Assembly (NCBI RefSeq): GCF_030732845.1
Contig: NZ_JASHKA010000003.1
Coordinates: forward strand, 1 to 64,000
DNA: 64,000 nucleotides
Direction: 5' to 3'
DNA from: Roseibium sp. MMSF_3544
GTDB taxonomy: Bacteria > Pseudomonadota > Alphaproteobacteria > Rhizobiales > Stappiaceae
Below the pieces are notes generated by a model, which worked only from the letters and a program-made list of their open reading frames with translations, searched no databases and was not told where the DNA came from. Made by a program: the position numbers and the translations under genes. Below, one piece after another: positions 11,773-19,729 of the stretch; within the stretch, counting starts at the first letter, position 1, and each line of letters opens with the position of its first letter.

Positions 11773-12468
11773 TTAGTTGCCTGCCAGTTCCTTGGCCTGT
11801 TCAACCCAGTTGTCGCGCTCGATACGGCCCTTGAAGTTCAGGACTTCATCGACGCGGGCGATGTCTTCTTCCGAGAAGTTGATGATCTGCCCGTAGGTGG
11901 TGATGCCCAGAGCGTTCAGCTTCTTCTCAAGAACCGGGCCGACGCCGGAGATCTTCTTCAGATCGTCCTTGCCTTCCGGTGCGGTGAAGAGCGGTTCAAC
12001 CGCTGCTTCTGCCTTCTTGTCTTCCTTTGCTTCGGAAGCCTTCGGAGCTTCTTCGGCTTTCGGAGCCGCTTCAGCCTTCGGGGCCGCTTCGGCTTCGTCC
12101 TTGTCGGCTTTCGGCGCTGCCTTTTTCGGCGCAGCCTTCTTGGCCGGTTTTGCGCCACCGGTCAGGATGTCGGTCACCTTGACGAGGGTGAAGGACTGAC
12201 GATGGCCGTTGCGGCGGCGGGAATTCTGGCGCCGGCGCTTCTTGAAAACGATGATCTTGCGTCCACGGCCCTGATCGACCACTTCCGCAACAACGCTGGC
12301 ACCTTCAACAGTCGGAGCGCCAACAGTGGTGTCTGTGCCGTTGCCAACCATGAGCACTTCGTCAAAGGTAACGGTGCTGCCGGCTTCGGCGTCGAGTTTT
12401 TCGACCTTCAGGAGGTCGTCTGCGGCAACAGTATACTGTTTGCCACCGGTTTTGATTACAGCGAACAT
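11773..12468 (-). CDS. rplU: 50S ribosomal protein L21 with C-terminal extension
   Basis: The first about 103 residues are a normal L21 protein ([14 protein letters not shown] at the start, [17 protein letters not shown] near the end of the core). It is followed by a low-complexity Ala/Lys/Glu/Pro linker (about 110-165) and a C-terminal domain of about 60 residues. That domain holds a helix-hairpin-helix-like [19 protein letters not shown]. Total length is 231 residues, more than twice canonical L21. Such fusions are known in alphaproteobacteria but the role of the extra domain is unclear. The ATG at 12468 is chosen because L21 begins there and AAGGA lies upstream. Confidence 0.95.
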   Translation of the reverse strand: MFAVIKTGGKQYTVAADDLLKVEKLDAEAGSTVTFDEVLMVGNGTDTTVGAPTVEGASVVAEVVDQGRGRKIIVFKKRRRQNSRRRNGHRQSFTLVKVTDILTGGAKPAKKAAPKKAAPKADKDEAEAAPKAEAAPKAEEAPKASEAKEDKKAEAAVEPLFTAPEGKDDLKKISGVGPVLEKKLNALGITTYGQIINFSEEDIARVDEVLNFKGRIERDNWVEQAKELAGN

Positions 12469-12681
12469 GTCGCGCACGTCCTTCTTTTCGTTTTTGACAC
12501 ACCGGCACAGGCCATTCGGCTCAAACAGCACCGGTTGCTTTCAGGTCAAACTCAAGGCGCCTGTCCCTCCGGATTTCCTCCGGTTGACAGATCTTTGTGT
12601 CGGGTTGCGTGAAGCGAAAAGCCCGCCAGGCCTGGATCGACAAAGAAAACCCGAAAAAGCTGAACTTTTCCGAGCCCGCGC

Positions 12682-12709
12682 AATATAGTCGCTCAGCAAC
12701 TGATGTCAA
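12682..12709 (-). promoter_or_regulatory. Sigma70-type promoter of rplU-rpmA
   Basis: On the minus strand there is a perfect -35 box TTGACA (12704-12709), a 16-bp spacer and the -10 box TATATT (12682-12687). Transcription would start near 12675, leaving a leader of about 207 nt before the rplU ATG. The leader contains a GC-rich short hairpin around 12569-12583 with the repeated element CCGGAGG, which might take part in ribosomal-protein autoregulation; that role is inference. Confidence 0.7.
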
Positions 12710-12958
12710 ACGGAATTATCGCGCCGGAAGACGCCAAGGACTTCCTGTCCATGCCGGCGCGGATCCCTGAAAGTCTCAGCCATTCCCAATCGTGCAGACC
12801 CATTTCGGGCAAGCCCCGCACGGTGTCATTGATGCGTCTGGGACGGCCGGACGCCAAAATCAATTCTGCCGGTGAAGAATGCAATTCGGGACTTGCGGGC
12901 GCAAGGGAGCTTGTCTATGTTCCGCGCCACTTGAGACCCGTTTTGTCAAAAGTGCCGC

Positions 12959-13048
12959 GGAGAGGTGCCGGAGTGGTTGAACGGGGCGGTCTCGAAAACC
13001 GTTGAGCGCGCAAGCGTTCCGGGGGTTCGAATCCCCCTCTCTCCGCCA
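12959..13048 (+). tRNA. tRNA-Ser (anticodon CGA)
   Basis: A 90-nt class II tRNA with encoded CCA. The 7-bp acceptor stem pairs 12959-12965 with 13038-13044 (one G-U pair), followed by discriminator G and CCA at 13046-13048. The anticodon stem GCGGT/ACCGT encloses the loop CTCGAAA, giving anticodon CGA for UCG codons. A variable arm of serine type and the T arm GGGGG-TTCGAAT-CCCCC follow. Its 3' half is repeated twice downstream, marking it as a probable integration site. Confidence 0.97.
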
Positions 13049-13083
13049 TTCTGTTTCCAAGGACCGACAGGAAAACGAAGCTG

Positions 13084-13479
13084 CTACGGTTTGATCGTCA
13101 CAAGGAGAACGATCGGCGTCAGAAGCAGCAGTCCGATGGGCAGCAACCAACCGCCGCCCTGCCTGACCCTGCCTACACCCTCCGCATTTACCCGGCGCAG
13201 TTTCCCGACAAGAGCACCGTGTAGCCCAGCTAGCGCAAGAACAAGCACGATCTTCATTCCGAGCCAGGCAGATGTAAACCAACCGCCCTGGACTGCCAGA
13301 AGGATACCGAACAGCAGGGCGAAGATCATCGTAGGTGTCGTGACAGCCCGGTCATAGGCCTTGAGAGATTTCAGATCGATTGAAGACGGGTATCGGAGGG
13401 CTAATCCGACGGCGACCATGCCACCGATCCAGACGAAGAGAGAGACAAGGTGACCGGTTTTCGTGAGTTCGTAGACCAT
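13084..13479 (-). CDS. CopD/HemJ-like integral membrane protein
   Basis: A 131-residue polytopic membrane protein with about four transmembrane helices (segments starting near VSLFVWIGGM, TPTMIFALLFGILLAVQGG, MKIVLVLALAGLHGALVG and WLLPIGLLLLTPIVLLV). It resembles CopD-family or HemJ-like (UPF0093) proteins, with a histidine in TGHLVSLFVW and another in LAGLHGALVGKL. Function is unassigned; heme or copper-linked roles are only family suggestions. The ATG at 13479 forms a TGATG overlap with the upstream DUF3817 gene. Confidence 0.7.
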   Translation of the reverse strand: MVYELTKTGHLVSLFVWIGGMVAVGLALRYPSSIDLKSLKAYDRAVTTPTMIFALLFGILLAVQGGWFTSAWLGMKIVLVLALAGLHGALVGKLRRVNAEGVGRVRQGGGWLLPIGLLLLTPIVLLVTIKP

Positions 13480-13763
13480 CACAAGTCTCCGGATTGACGA
13501 CGCAGCCATCGTTCATTGACGAAGCCGCCGAAGGGAATAAACGCACCGAAGAAGAGACGCAAAGCGCCGAACCGATTGATCAGCCCCTCTGCCCAGGATC
13601 GGATCACGAACCAGAGAAAGACCATGAAGGCCAGTCCATGGACGGGACCCATGATCGAAACCGCCTGAGGAACGTCGGCCCAGTACTTGAGCGGGATCGC
13701 CACGCAGAACAGCGCGAGCAAGGTCAGGGCCTCGAATATGGCCGCACGCATCAGACCGATCAT
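13479..13763 (-). CDS. DUF3817 family small membrane protein
   Basis: A 94-residue inner-membrane protein with three predicted helices, matching the DUF3817 family pattern (FEALTLLALF, MGPVHGLAFMVFLW, FGAFIPFGGFVNERWL). The function of the family is unknown. It is coupled at both ends: its ATG overlaps the stop of a short upstream reading frame by 4 bases, and its stop overlaps the CopD-like gene start. The three probably form one small operon. Confidence 0.8.
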   Translation of the reverse strand: MIGLMRAAIFEALTLLALFCVAIPLKYWADVPQAVSIMGPVHGLAFMVFLWFVIRSWAEGLINRFGALRLFFGAFIPFGGFVNERWLRRQSGDL

Positions 13764-13960
13764 GCGCTGACCCTAGTTTCGCACTTGTCTTCGCTGCTAT
13801 CACTCGGCACCGGGCCGAGCGTTCTCACGATCTCACCGGATTGCGCGCGCGGTTGGAGGACAGCCCGCGGCGCCACGAGAGCGCGCAAGGTCAGCCTTGG
13901 ACATATGAACGTCCAAACCCTGAGGGCCGCAGACGATTGCGCAGGGAAATTCGTTGTCAT
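13760..13960 (-). CDS. Small hypothetical protein coupled to DUF3817
   Basis: A 66-residue reading frame (starts MTTNFPAQSS) with no recognised domain. Support comes from AAAGGG 6 nt before the ATG and an ATGA overlap between its stop and the DUF3817 start. There is no clear transmembrane helix. It may be a leader peptide or a real small protein; coding status is uncertain. Confidence 0.35.
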   Translation of the reverse strand: MTTNFPAQSSAALRVWTFICPRLTLRALVAPRAVLQPRAQSGEIVRTLGPVPSDSSEDKCETRVSA

Positions 13961-14131
13961 TATGTGCCCTTTCACAGTGTCTTTAGGGTGGAGGAGGTGT
14001 GTTCGCTGCGGCGCAGATTTATGCAGACAGCGGCCAGCGCAGGTGCAACGCAGAGGCCGATTGCCGTGGCGGCTTAAAAAGTGCTGCCTTAGCACCGTTC
14101 TGGGCTGCCCGACTTTTTGAGATTGGGAAGA

Positions 14132-14962
14132 TTACTTCGCAAGCGGCGTATATTGCCCCATGTTGGCGGCCGCTGTGGTGCACATGGCTGTTAGCGTATC
14201 ACCCGCGGGTCCAAGCCAACGCCGCATCTTGTCCATGATCACCGGGCCAGCTTTTTCCGGCGTGCCGGCGTCGAACGGAGGTGCGGGATCATACTCAAGG
14301 GCAAGTTGCGACAACTTCGCAACGTCCTCGCCCAAAAGCTCTGCGAGCAGCACAAGGCCGAAATCGATCCCGGCAGTTACGCCACCGCCGGAGATGCGGT
14401 TGCGGTCGCGCACGACACGCCCTTCCTGTGGCGTTGCACCAAACAAGTGCAGTTGGTCTTTTGCCGCCCAGTGCGATGTTGCACGATACCCCTTTAGAAG
14501 ACCTGCTGCACCGAGCACGATCGAACCGCCGCACACGCTGGTCACGTACCTGGCGCGTGCGCCTCGGTCAGCAAGAAAGGTCAGGACCACCGGATCTGTC
14601 ATCACGCTGAACTCGCCACCTGGAACAAACAGCACGTCGAGGTCCTTTGGGCATTCATCAAGTGTGGACGTTGCCTTCATGATGATCCCGCTATCTGTTT
14701 CCAGCAGGTCGGTGTTCTTCCAAATCACATGAACGTTGCACGACGGAGCAAGCACCGTTTGCGGGCCCAGTAGATCCAGGAGTGTCACCCCGGGATAAAG
14801 CAACATGGCCACTTCCGGCTTTCTTTGGTTGTGCATGGGCGGCAGCTTCACCATCGACCTTTGCACAACGCCTTCATGTGCACTTGCGGACTTCGCGCCG
14901 CTCATCAGGGCAATTCCCGACGCGGCGGCTGCTGCAGTTCCCATGACTTTACGCCTGTTCAT
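14132..14962 (-). CDS. Exported DJ-1/PfpI-type protein with Tat signal
   Basis: A 276-residue protein with a twin-arginine signal (MNRRKVMGTAAAAAS, Arg3-Arg4, predicted cleavage near ASA-H at 28-29) followed by a DJ-1/PfpI class I glutamine-amidotransferase-like domain. The conserved nucleophile is Cys144 in TSVCGGS, and VPGGEFSVM is the elbow region. Relatives include isonitrile hydratases and the sensor half of GlxA regulators. Another start at 15004 has a good GGAG at 7 nt and would lengthen the signal n-region by 14 residues. It is divergent from a GlxA-type regulator, which probably controls it. Confidence 0.82.
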   Translation of the reverse strand: MNRRKVMGTAAAAASGIALMSGAKSASAHEGVVQRSMVKLPPMHNQRKPEVAMLLYPGVTLLDLLGPQTVLAPSCNVHVIWKNTDLLETDSGIIMKATSTLDECPKDLDVLFVPGGEFSVMTDPVVLTFLADRGARARYVTSVCGGSIVLGAAGLLKGYRATSHWAAKDQLHLFGATPQEGRVVRDRNRISGGGVTAGIDFGLVLLAELLGEDVAKLSQLALEYDPAPPFDAGTPEKAGPVIMDKMRRWLGPAGDTLTAMCTTAAANMGQYTPLAK

Positions 14963-15144
14963 TGAGACCAGTCCCTGATTTTGCCCGGGCTTTTTTGAAC
15001 GCATCGTCGGACTCCAAATCCTTGTTTCACTAAAGGCCGCTCGGTGCGCCGGCCAATTGCCGCTCAATTTATGTGGACATCTAAAACGGCGTAAATGACA
15101 ATGCTCCGACAATATCAGCCAAATTCTGAATTGGATCAAACGCA

Positions 15145-16206
15145 TTGAAAAACCAACAAATCACGACAACACGCAGCAAACCCCGACGCGTCGTGTTCCT
15201 CGCCTTTCCAAAGGTTATGCTGCTTGACCTGGTTGGCCCTTGGGAAGTGTTTTCGCTGGCAAACAAATTGGCGGATACCGCGGCACGCCCCTATGAGATC
15301 GAGCTGCTAAGCGGTGCCGGTCCGGCCAATGTCCCATCCGAAGCCGGGATCTCTTTGGAGAGCCACCGGCGGGCTGAGGACTGCCTCGGTGCCATAGACA
15401 CGCTTGTTGTCCCCGCGGCTGATGTGACTTCGATAGAAAACCTTGCAAGCAGCCCGTTTGATCTGTTGCGGCGATTGTCTGCGCAGTCTCGCCGTACGGT
15501 TTCCATTTGCGGCGGAGCCTTTTTGTTGGCCGGGGCTGGTCTGCTTGACGGGAAACGCGCGACGACTCACTGGAGAGCTGCGGGCGACCTGGCCGAGCGC
15601 TTTCCGAAGATCCACGTCGACGACGATGCGATCTTCGTGAAAGATGGCGATGTTTATACATCCGCCGGCGTCACTGCAGGTATTGATCTTGCGCTCTCGC
15701 TCGTGGAAGAAGACCTTGGTCAAGCCCTGGCACTAAGATGTGCGCGGGAAATGGTTGTGTTCATGCGCCGCCCAGGTGGACAATCGCAGTTCAGCAACAC
15801 ATTGGCGGCGCAGCACTCGGAGCGCAGCGCGATCAACGACCTGATCTCCTGGGCGGCGGACAATCCTGACAGTGACCTTTCCGTGGACGCCATGGCGGAG
15901 CGTGTAAACATGAGCACCCGCAATTTCTCTCGCGTTTTTCGGAGCGAGATAGGTCAAACACCTGCCGCGTTTGTCGAAAAGTTACGGGTTGACGCGGTAC
16001 GCCGGTGTCTTGAGGAAACGGAAATCTCAATCGATGTCATTTCGAGAAACTGTGGTTTCAACAGTGCCGATGCCATGCGACGTTCCTTCCGGCGCGTTGT
16101 GAAAGTGGCCCCGGGCGACTATCGCAGAAGATTCTCAGGCCGTCGGAAGGGCGAACCAGAGCTGAGCGACGGTTCTAGGCAACAACGGAAAAGTGGCAAA
16201 CTTTGA
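15145..16206 (+). CDS. GlxA family transcriptional regulator (DJ-1 + AraC HTH)
   Basis: A 353-residue regulator with an N-terminal DJ-1/PfpI-like domain (about 14-195; nucleophile-like Cys122 in SICGGAF) and a C-terminal AraC/XylS double helix-turn-helix (about 225-330; MSTRNFSRVFRSEIGQTP). The DJ-1 domain probably senses a small nitrogen compound or acts only as a dimerisation module. It is divergent from the exported DJ-1 protein, with about 180 bp between them, so a shared control region is likely. The reading frame ends 30 bp before the first degenerate tRNA-Ser repeat. Confidence 0.88.
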   Translation: MKNQQITTTRSKPRRVVFLAFPKVMLLDLVGPWEVFSLANKLADTAARPYEIELLSGAGPANVPSEAGISLESHRRAEDCLGAIDTLVVPAADVTSIENLASSPFDLLRRLSAQSRRTVSICGGAFLLAGAGLLDGKRATTHWRAAGDLAERFPKIHVDDDAIFVKDGDVYTSAGVTAGIDLALSLVEEDLGQALALRCAREMVVFMRRPGGQSQFSNTLAAQHSERSAINDLISWAADNPDSDLSVDAMAERVNMSTRNFSRVFRSEIGQTPAAFVEKLRVDAVRRCLEETEISIDVISRNCGFNSADAMRRSFRRVVKVAPGDYRRRFSGRRKGEPELSDGSRQQRKSGKL

Positions 16207-16235
16207 GAAAGAGCCAAATCGGGAGCGTAGCTCTT

Positions 16236-16302
16236 CGGGGCGGTTTTGAAACTGTTGAGCACGCAAGCATTCCGGGGGGTCGAATCTCCCTCTATGCATC
16301 AT
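16236..16302 (+). repeat. Degenerate copy of tRNA-Ser 3' half (att-like)
   Basis: Aligns with tRNA-Ser from 12982 to its CCA end. It keeps GTTGAGC, GCAAGC, TTCCGGGGG and TCGAATC blocks but differs mostly by transitions plus a one-base deletion in the anticodon loop. The acceptor strand is no longer able to form a tRNA end. It looks like an old attachment-site duplicate left by an element integrated at the tRNA gene. Confidence 0.7.
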
Positions 16303-17324
16303 CTAAGGTCGGCCAGGTTCCGATTATCTTCACGCTTCTAAAGGTGTATCCCTGGTATTGTGACGCGCTTTTGCTCTGACCTTACAACGTCCACTTGATT
16401 GTCTGCACATTTCACAGATTTGGAACCAGGTAGCGATGGCACACCAAATCCAAAGGCTAACGGCGCCTGAGCAAGCACTTAGACAATAAATCCGGAGGGG
16501 ACGTCCGACACGCCTGTGCTTTTTGCATAAGACAGATGGAAGACTTGGTCTAGCCCCGCGAACTTAAAAGCCGCTTTGACAAACGTTCCAAAGGTATTCA
16601 GACGACACAACGCTTCACCGCATCACTATTTGCTTTTGCGAAATTAAAATTACTTAACGCCCAAGAATCCTAAAAATCAATTCCAATACTATCAATACTA
16701 GCTTCGTAGAGCATGTTGCTTTGAAGAAGCTCGCTCTGCCCCGACTTGAAGGCGATGGCGACTAAATTAAGTTCAATATTTGAACAACAACTAGCCCATC
16801 GCCGAGGCAGCATACAGGTCCGTTGGCCTGAAGATTGGCATTCTTACAGTGTTCGCGGACGTCAAGAGTTCACCGACGCCTTGAAGACGCTCCTATCGAA
16901 CTAGACTTGTTCTCGCTGATCATCCCAATGTGTCGCACGTTTCTATAGAACTGAATTACCTATTTCTAAAGCAAATGGCGTACAGACCTTTTGAGATTCT
17001 GTTTCCAAAACTGATTATCAAATCGACCTTCCACAGATACAGTATTCGGCTGCTTAGAAGGTGGACAGAGAAAACGGGAAATAAGCATCTCACAACCGCG
17101 ATAACCGCTTTCATGTCGGTAACAGCAAAAAGGCAACGCTTCGAATTGAGCCAATAGATAAAGACTCTTTGAATTTCCAGCTGATCGCTTGAATCCATCC
17201 GCACTTAAAGAGCAAGCCGGCTTGCAGCGCGGCGTTAAGTCAATGGTTTTCCTGTTGGCAAGAAAATGCCAGAGGCGATTTCAAGCATTGCTTGAACTTG
17301 GGTCCTAAAACGAAAGACAAGAAT
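16303..17324. other. AT-rich gene-poor stretch
   Basis: About 1 kb of markedly lower GC than the flanks and without a convincing full gene. It holds one possible small reading frame (16755-16904) and an overlapping pair of low-complexity frames around 16930-17204 on both strands that match no family I recognise. It probably represents decayed mobile DNA between the first tRNA-like repeat and the acyltransferase gene. Confidence 0.5.
16755..16904 (+). CDS. Possible small ORF or gene remnant
   Basis: A 49-residue reading frame from ATG to TAG, beginning MATKLSSIFEQQLAHRR and rich in polar residues (VRWPEDWHSYSVRGR). An in-frame TGA lies about 33 nt upstream of the ATG and no clear ribosome-binding site is seen. 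It may be the tail of a decayed gene. No function is assigned. Confidence 0.2.
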   Translation: MATKLSSIFEQQLAHRRGSIQVRWPEDWHSYSVRGRQEFTDALKTLLSN

Positions 17325-19232
17325 TCAAGATTCCAAATCCTTAAAATATGATGATTTAAAAAAGTCGACTAGTGGCGTTGAAGTACGGATACTGAAGTGA
17401 GGGGAAGCGTCTGAATACATGGGCACCCCACCGGGGTCGACAACCATGCAACGCTCGCCGTCACAAAGTGAATCGTGTGGATCCAAATAGATTGCTCCGG
17501 CCTCCTTGGCGCCTTCCATGGCGTCAGTGAGAACCTGTCGATCGTCGCGGCTAACACTTCGTGAAACTGTGCATCTGTCAAAGGCGCCGGTTGCATGCGA
17601 AATGGCAAAATCCTTTTTTGAACATAGTTTCGGTATGTCGTCGACAAGCAGAAACTGAACACCGGATTCTCCGAGTTGTTCCGCCCAACTCTCAAGGTTT
17701 CTTGAGAGATTGTCTTTCTTGATTTGGCTGTCGATCGGTGATCGCGCTTTTCCTTGAAAGCTCTCGGAATACAATCGATCACGCGCGATCGAAATTACTA
17801 CAATATCATCCGGTCGGACCTCATTGATCAGAAATTCTAACCGTGCCTTGGCCTCATTTTCGGGGCAAGTTGCTCCATTACACCCAGTGTCTCGCAGTAA
17901 GTCATTCGCCAATGCTCGGCCGGTGAGATAACGAAGCGTAAATCCATACTCTTTTGAGACTTGTTCCAAGCTCGGGACCAAATTTCCAGCGTGACTATCA
18001 CCAACCAAGAACAAATGTCTTTGCTCTGAAGGGTCGCGCGTCAGGCAGGCAGACATCGGTGACTCACCCCCTGGCAAATGGCATTCAAGTCTATCGTGGA
18101 CGGGCGAAAGCGAGACAGGCTTATAGTTTCGTAGATAAAGATCATGTATTGGTACAGTAGTCATCGCTATACTTGAAGCAATAATAATACCACTTCCCGC
18201 CATCAAAACAAAGTATGGACTTTTCCTTCGTGAAATCGCTCTAACTGGTTTTTCAATGAAGTAATGCGAAGTGATGGACAGGATGAAGATGCATATGAGT
18301 AGCGGAAGCCAAGTTGCCGGTTCAAAAATATCCAACCAAATCGCCAGCACAATTACGGGCCAATGCCAAAGATAAAGTGAGTAAGAGATCTCTCCAACCC
18401 AGCGGAATGACGGGATAGTCAAAATCGAGGTAAGCCAAGAGCGCTCTTTAGAAGTCAATAACAGCGCCGCAGTCCCAGCCACGACCGTAAGGATGTTCCA
18501 TACTCCACTTTGGTCGTTTGATGCGAGCGCTGCAGCGACTAAAACAACTATGGTGGCATGCATCGCATCTACTACTGGCTTAGACCAGCTTCGATGGACC
18601 ACAATACACGCGACTAGAGCACCGGCAGCAAACTCCCAAAATCGTGAAAATGGTAAATAAAATGCCGCTTCTGGCGTAGAATCATGAAGTATAAAAAAAA
18701 TTATTATTGAAACTGACCCACCGATTAGAGACGCTAACGCCAACCTTTTTCTTGTCGAGAACAAAAGAAAACTGAAAGGCAAAAAGAGAAGATAAAACTG
18801 CCACTCGACGGATAAAGACCAAGTGTGGGTAAAGGGATCGAGGGCGCTATCGGAACCGAAATAGTCACGCGCTCTATCGAAGAGCCTGATGTTAGATGCA
18901 CCAAAAAGAGCGTTTTTGCCTGTCTTGAGGGGATCCTTAGCGTCAGGAACAAAAGCCGCGGTCGCCACCGCCGTGACCAATACGCAAAGGACAAGACCGG
19001 GTAAAAGTCTCGCGAAACGCCGCCCGAGTGTCTGTAAGAGACTTTCTACTCTATTCGCTGATCGTTGAGAAAGCACGATCTGCGTCATCAAAAACCCAGA
19101 AAGAACAAAAAACATATCCACTCCCAGGTAACCACCTGGAAGCAGATTCTGGTCAAAATGGAAAACTATTACGCTCGTTACGGCGATCGCTCTGACACCG
19201 TCCAAAGAGCGAATATACTCACGAATCATCAT
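17325..19232 (-). CDS. OafA/YrhL-type acyltransferase with SGNH domain
   Basis: A 635-residue inner-membrane acyltransferase of the acyltransferase-3 family. It has about ten transmembrane helices (residues 1-360; catalytic-type His25 in VIVFHFDQN, LGVDMFFVLSGFLM) fused to a C-terminal periplasmic SGNH hydrolase-like domain. The Ser is at about 413 in LVGDSHAGN, with a late Asp/His in SDASPHFS. Proteins of this architecture O-acetylate lipopolysaccharide or other surface glycans. The gene is clearly more AT-rich than its neighbours and lies alone between two tRNA-Ser remnants, which suggests horizontal acquisition. Confidence 0.9.
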   Translation of the reverse strand: MMIREYIRSLDGVRAIAVTSVIVFHFDQNLLPGGYLGVDMFFVLSGFLMTQIVLSQRSANRVESLLQTLGRRFARLLPGLVLCVLVTAVATAAFVPDAKDPLKTGKNALFGASNIRLFDRARDYFGSDSALDPFTHTWSLSVEWQFYLLFLPFSFLLFSTRKRLALASLIGGSVSIIIFFILHDSTPEAAFYLPFSRFWEFAAGALVACIVVHRSWSKPVVDAMHATIVVLVAAALASNDQSGVWNILTVVAGTAALLLTSKERSWLTSILTIPSFRWVGEISYSLYLWHWPVIVLAIWLDIFEPATWLPLLICIFILSITSHYFIEKPVRAISRRKSPYFVLMAGSGIIIASSIAMTTVPIHDLYLRNYKPVSLSPVHDRLECHLPGGESPMSACLTRDPSEQRHLFLVGDSHAGNLVPSLEQVSKEYGFTLRYLTGRALANDLLRDTGCNGATCPENEAKARLEFLINEVRPDDIVVISIARDRLYSESFQGKARSPIDSQIKKDNLSRNLESWAEQLGESGVQFLLVDDIPKLCSKKDFAISHATGAFDRCTVSRSVSRDDRQVLTDAMEGAKEAGAIYLDPHDSLCDGERCMVVDPGGVPMYSDASPHFSIRTSTPLVDFFKSSYFKDLES

Positions 19233-19527
19233 ATTGCCTTTAGCGGTCCTTATTATTTTCTCCTCGTCTTAACAAGCCCCTGATCGAGGATTGTGGTTCA
19301 AGGAACTTCGCAACTTCGGCAATTGGTGCTTATCAGGCAATCGAAGGATTGGTCATGTGGTCTGATTCCCTGTTCTGGCTGCACGGACGAATACGGGTCG
19401 CAGTTCGTGACTCACCAATCAAACATCGCTTGCTCACTTTGTCTCAACGACCAAGCGACTGCACAAGGTGAGAAAATGAATTCACAAATTCCATGGCGGG
19501 TGCCCGTTCGGCTCGCAGAGCCACTTT
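19233..19527. other. Intergenic stretch before the second att-like repeat
   Basis: About 295 bp between the acyltransferase start and the tRNA-like repeat. It is expected to hold the acyltransferase promoter on the minus strand. No gene is supported. Confidence 0.4.
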
Positions 19528-19591
19528 GGGCGGTCTCGAAAACCGTTGAGCGCGCGAGCGTTCCGGGGGTTCGATTCCCCTTCTCTCAGCA
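19528..19591 (+). repeat. Near-perfect copy of tRNA-Ser 3' half (att-like)
   Basis: Positions 19528-19574 match 12984-13030 of the tRNA-Ser gene with a single mismatch. The match begins in the arm before the anticodon and runs through variable and T arms to a slightly altered 3' end. The 5' half of the tRNA is absent, so this is not a functional tRNA. Identity limited to the 3' part of a tRNA is the hallmark of an attachment site made by a tyrosine-recombinase element. Confidence 0.85.
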
Positions 19592-19729
19592 GTACTCTAT
19601 GATTTTTTCAGTTCTGAAGCGCTCGTCCGATGTTTAAGAGCGCATGAGGCAGAGCAGTGGCTTGCCGGCGATTTGCGTACATCGAGGTCTTTAACGGAAT
19701 AGGTTGCGAGCGAAAACTGGATCCCGACC

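Noticed and set aside
16236..16302. A third tRNA-Ser gene
   Set aside because: Anticodon loop has a deletion and acceptor/T arms are mutated; it is a remnant.
16930..17204. Overlapping 75- and 82-codon frames on opposite strands
   Set aside because: AT-rich region, no ribosome-binding site or family similarity; neither frame looks coding.
19528..19591. A second tRNA-Ser gene
   Set aside because: Only the 3' half is present; the D arm and the 5' acceptor strand are absent, so no cloverleaf can form.
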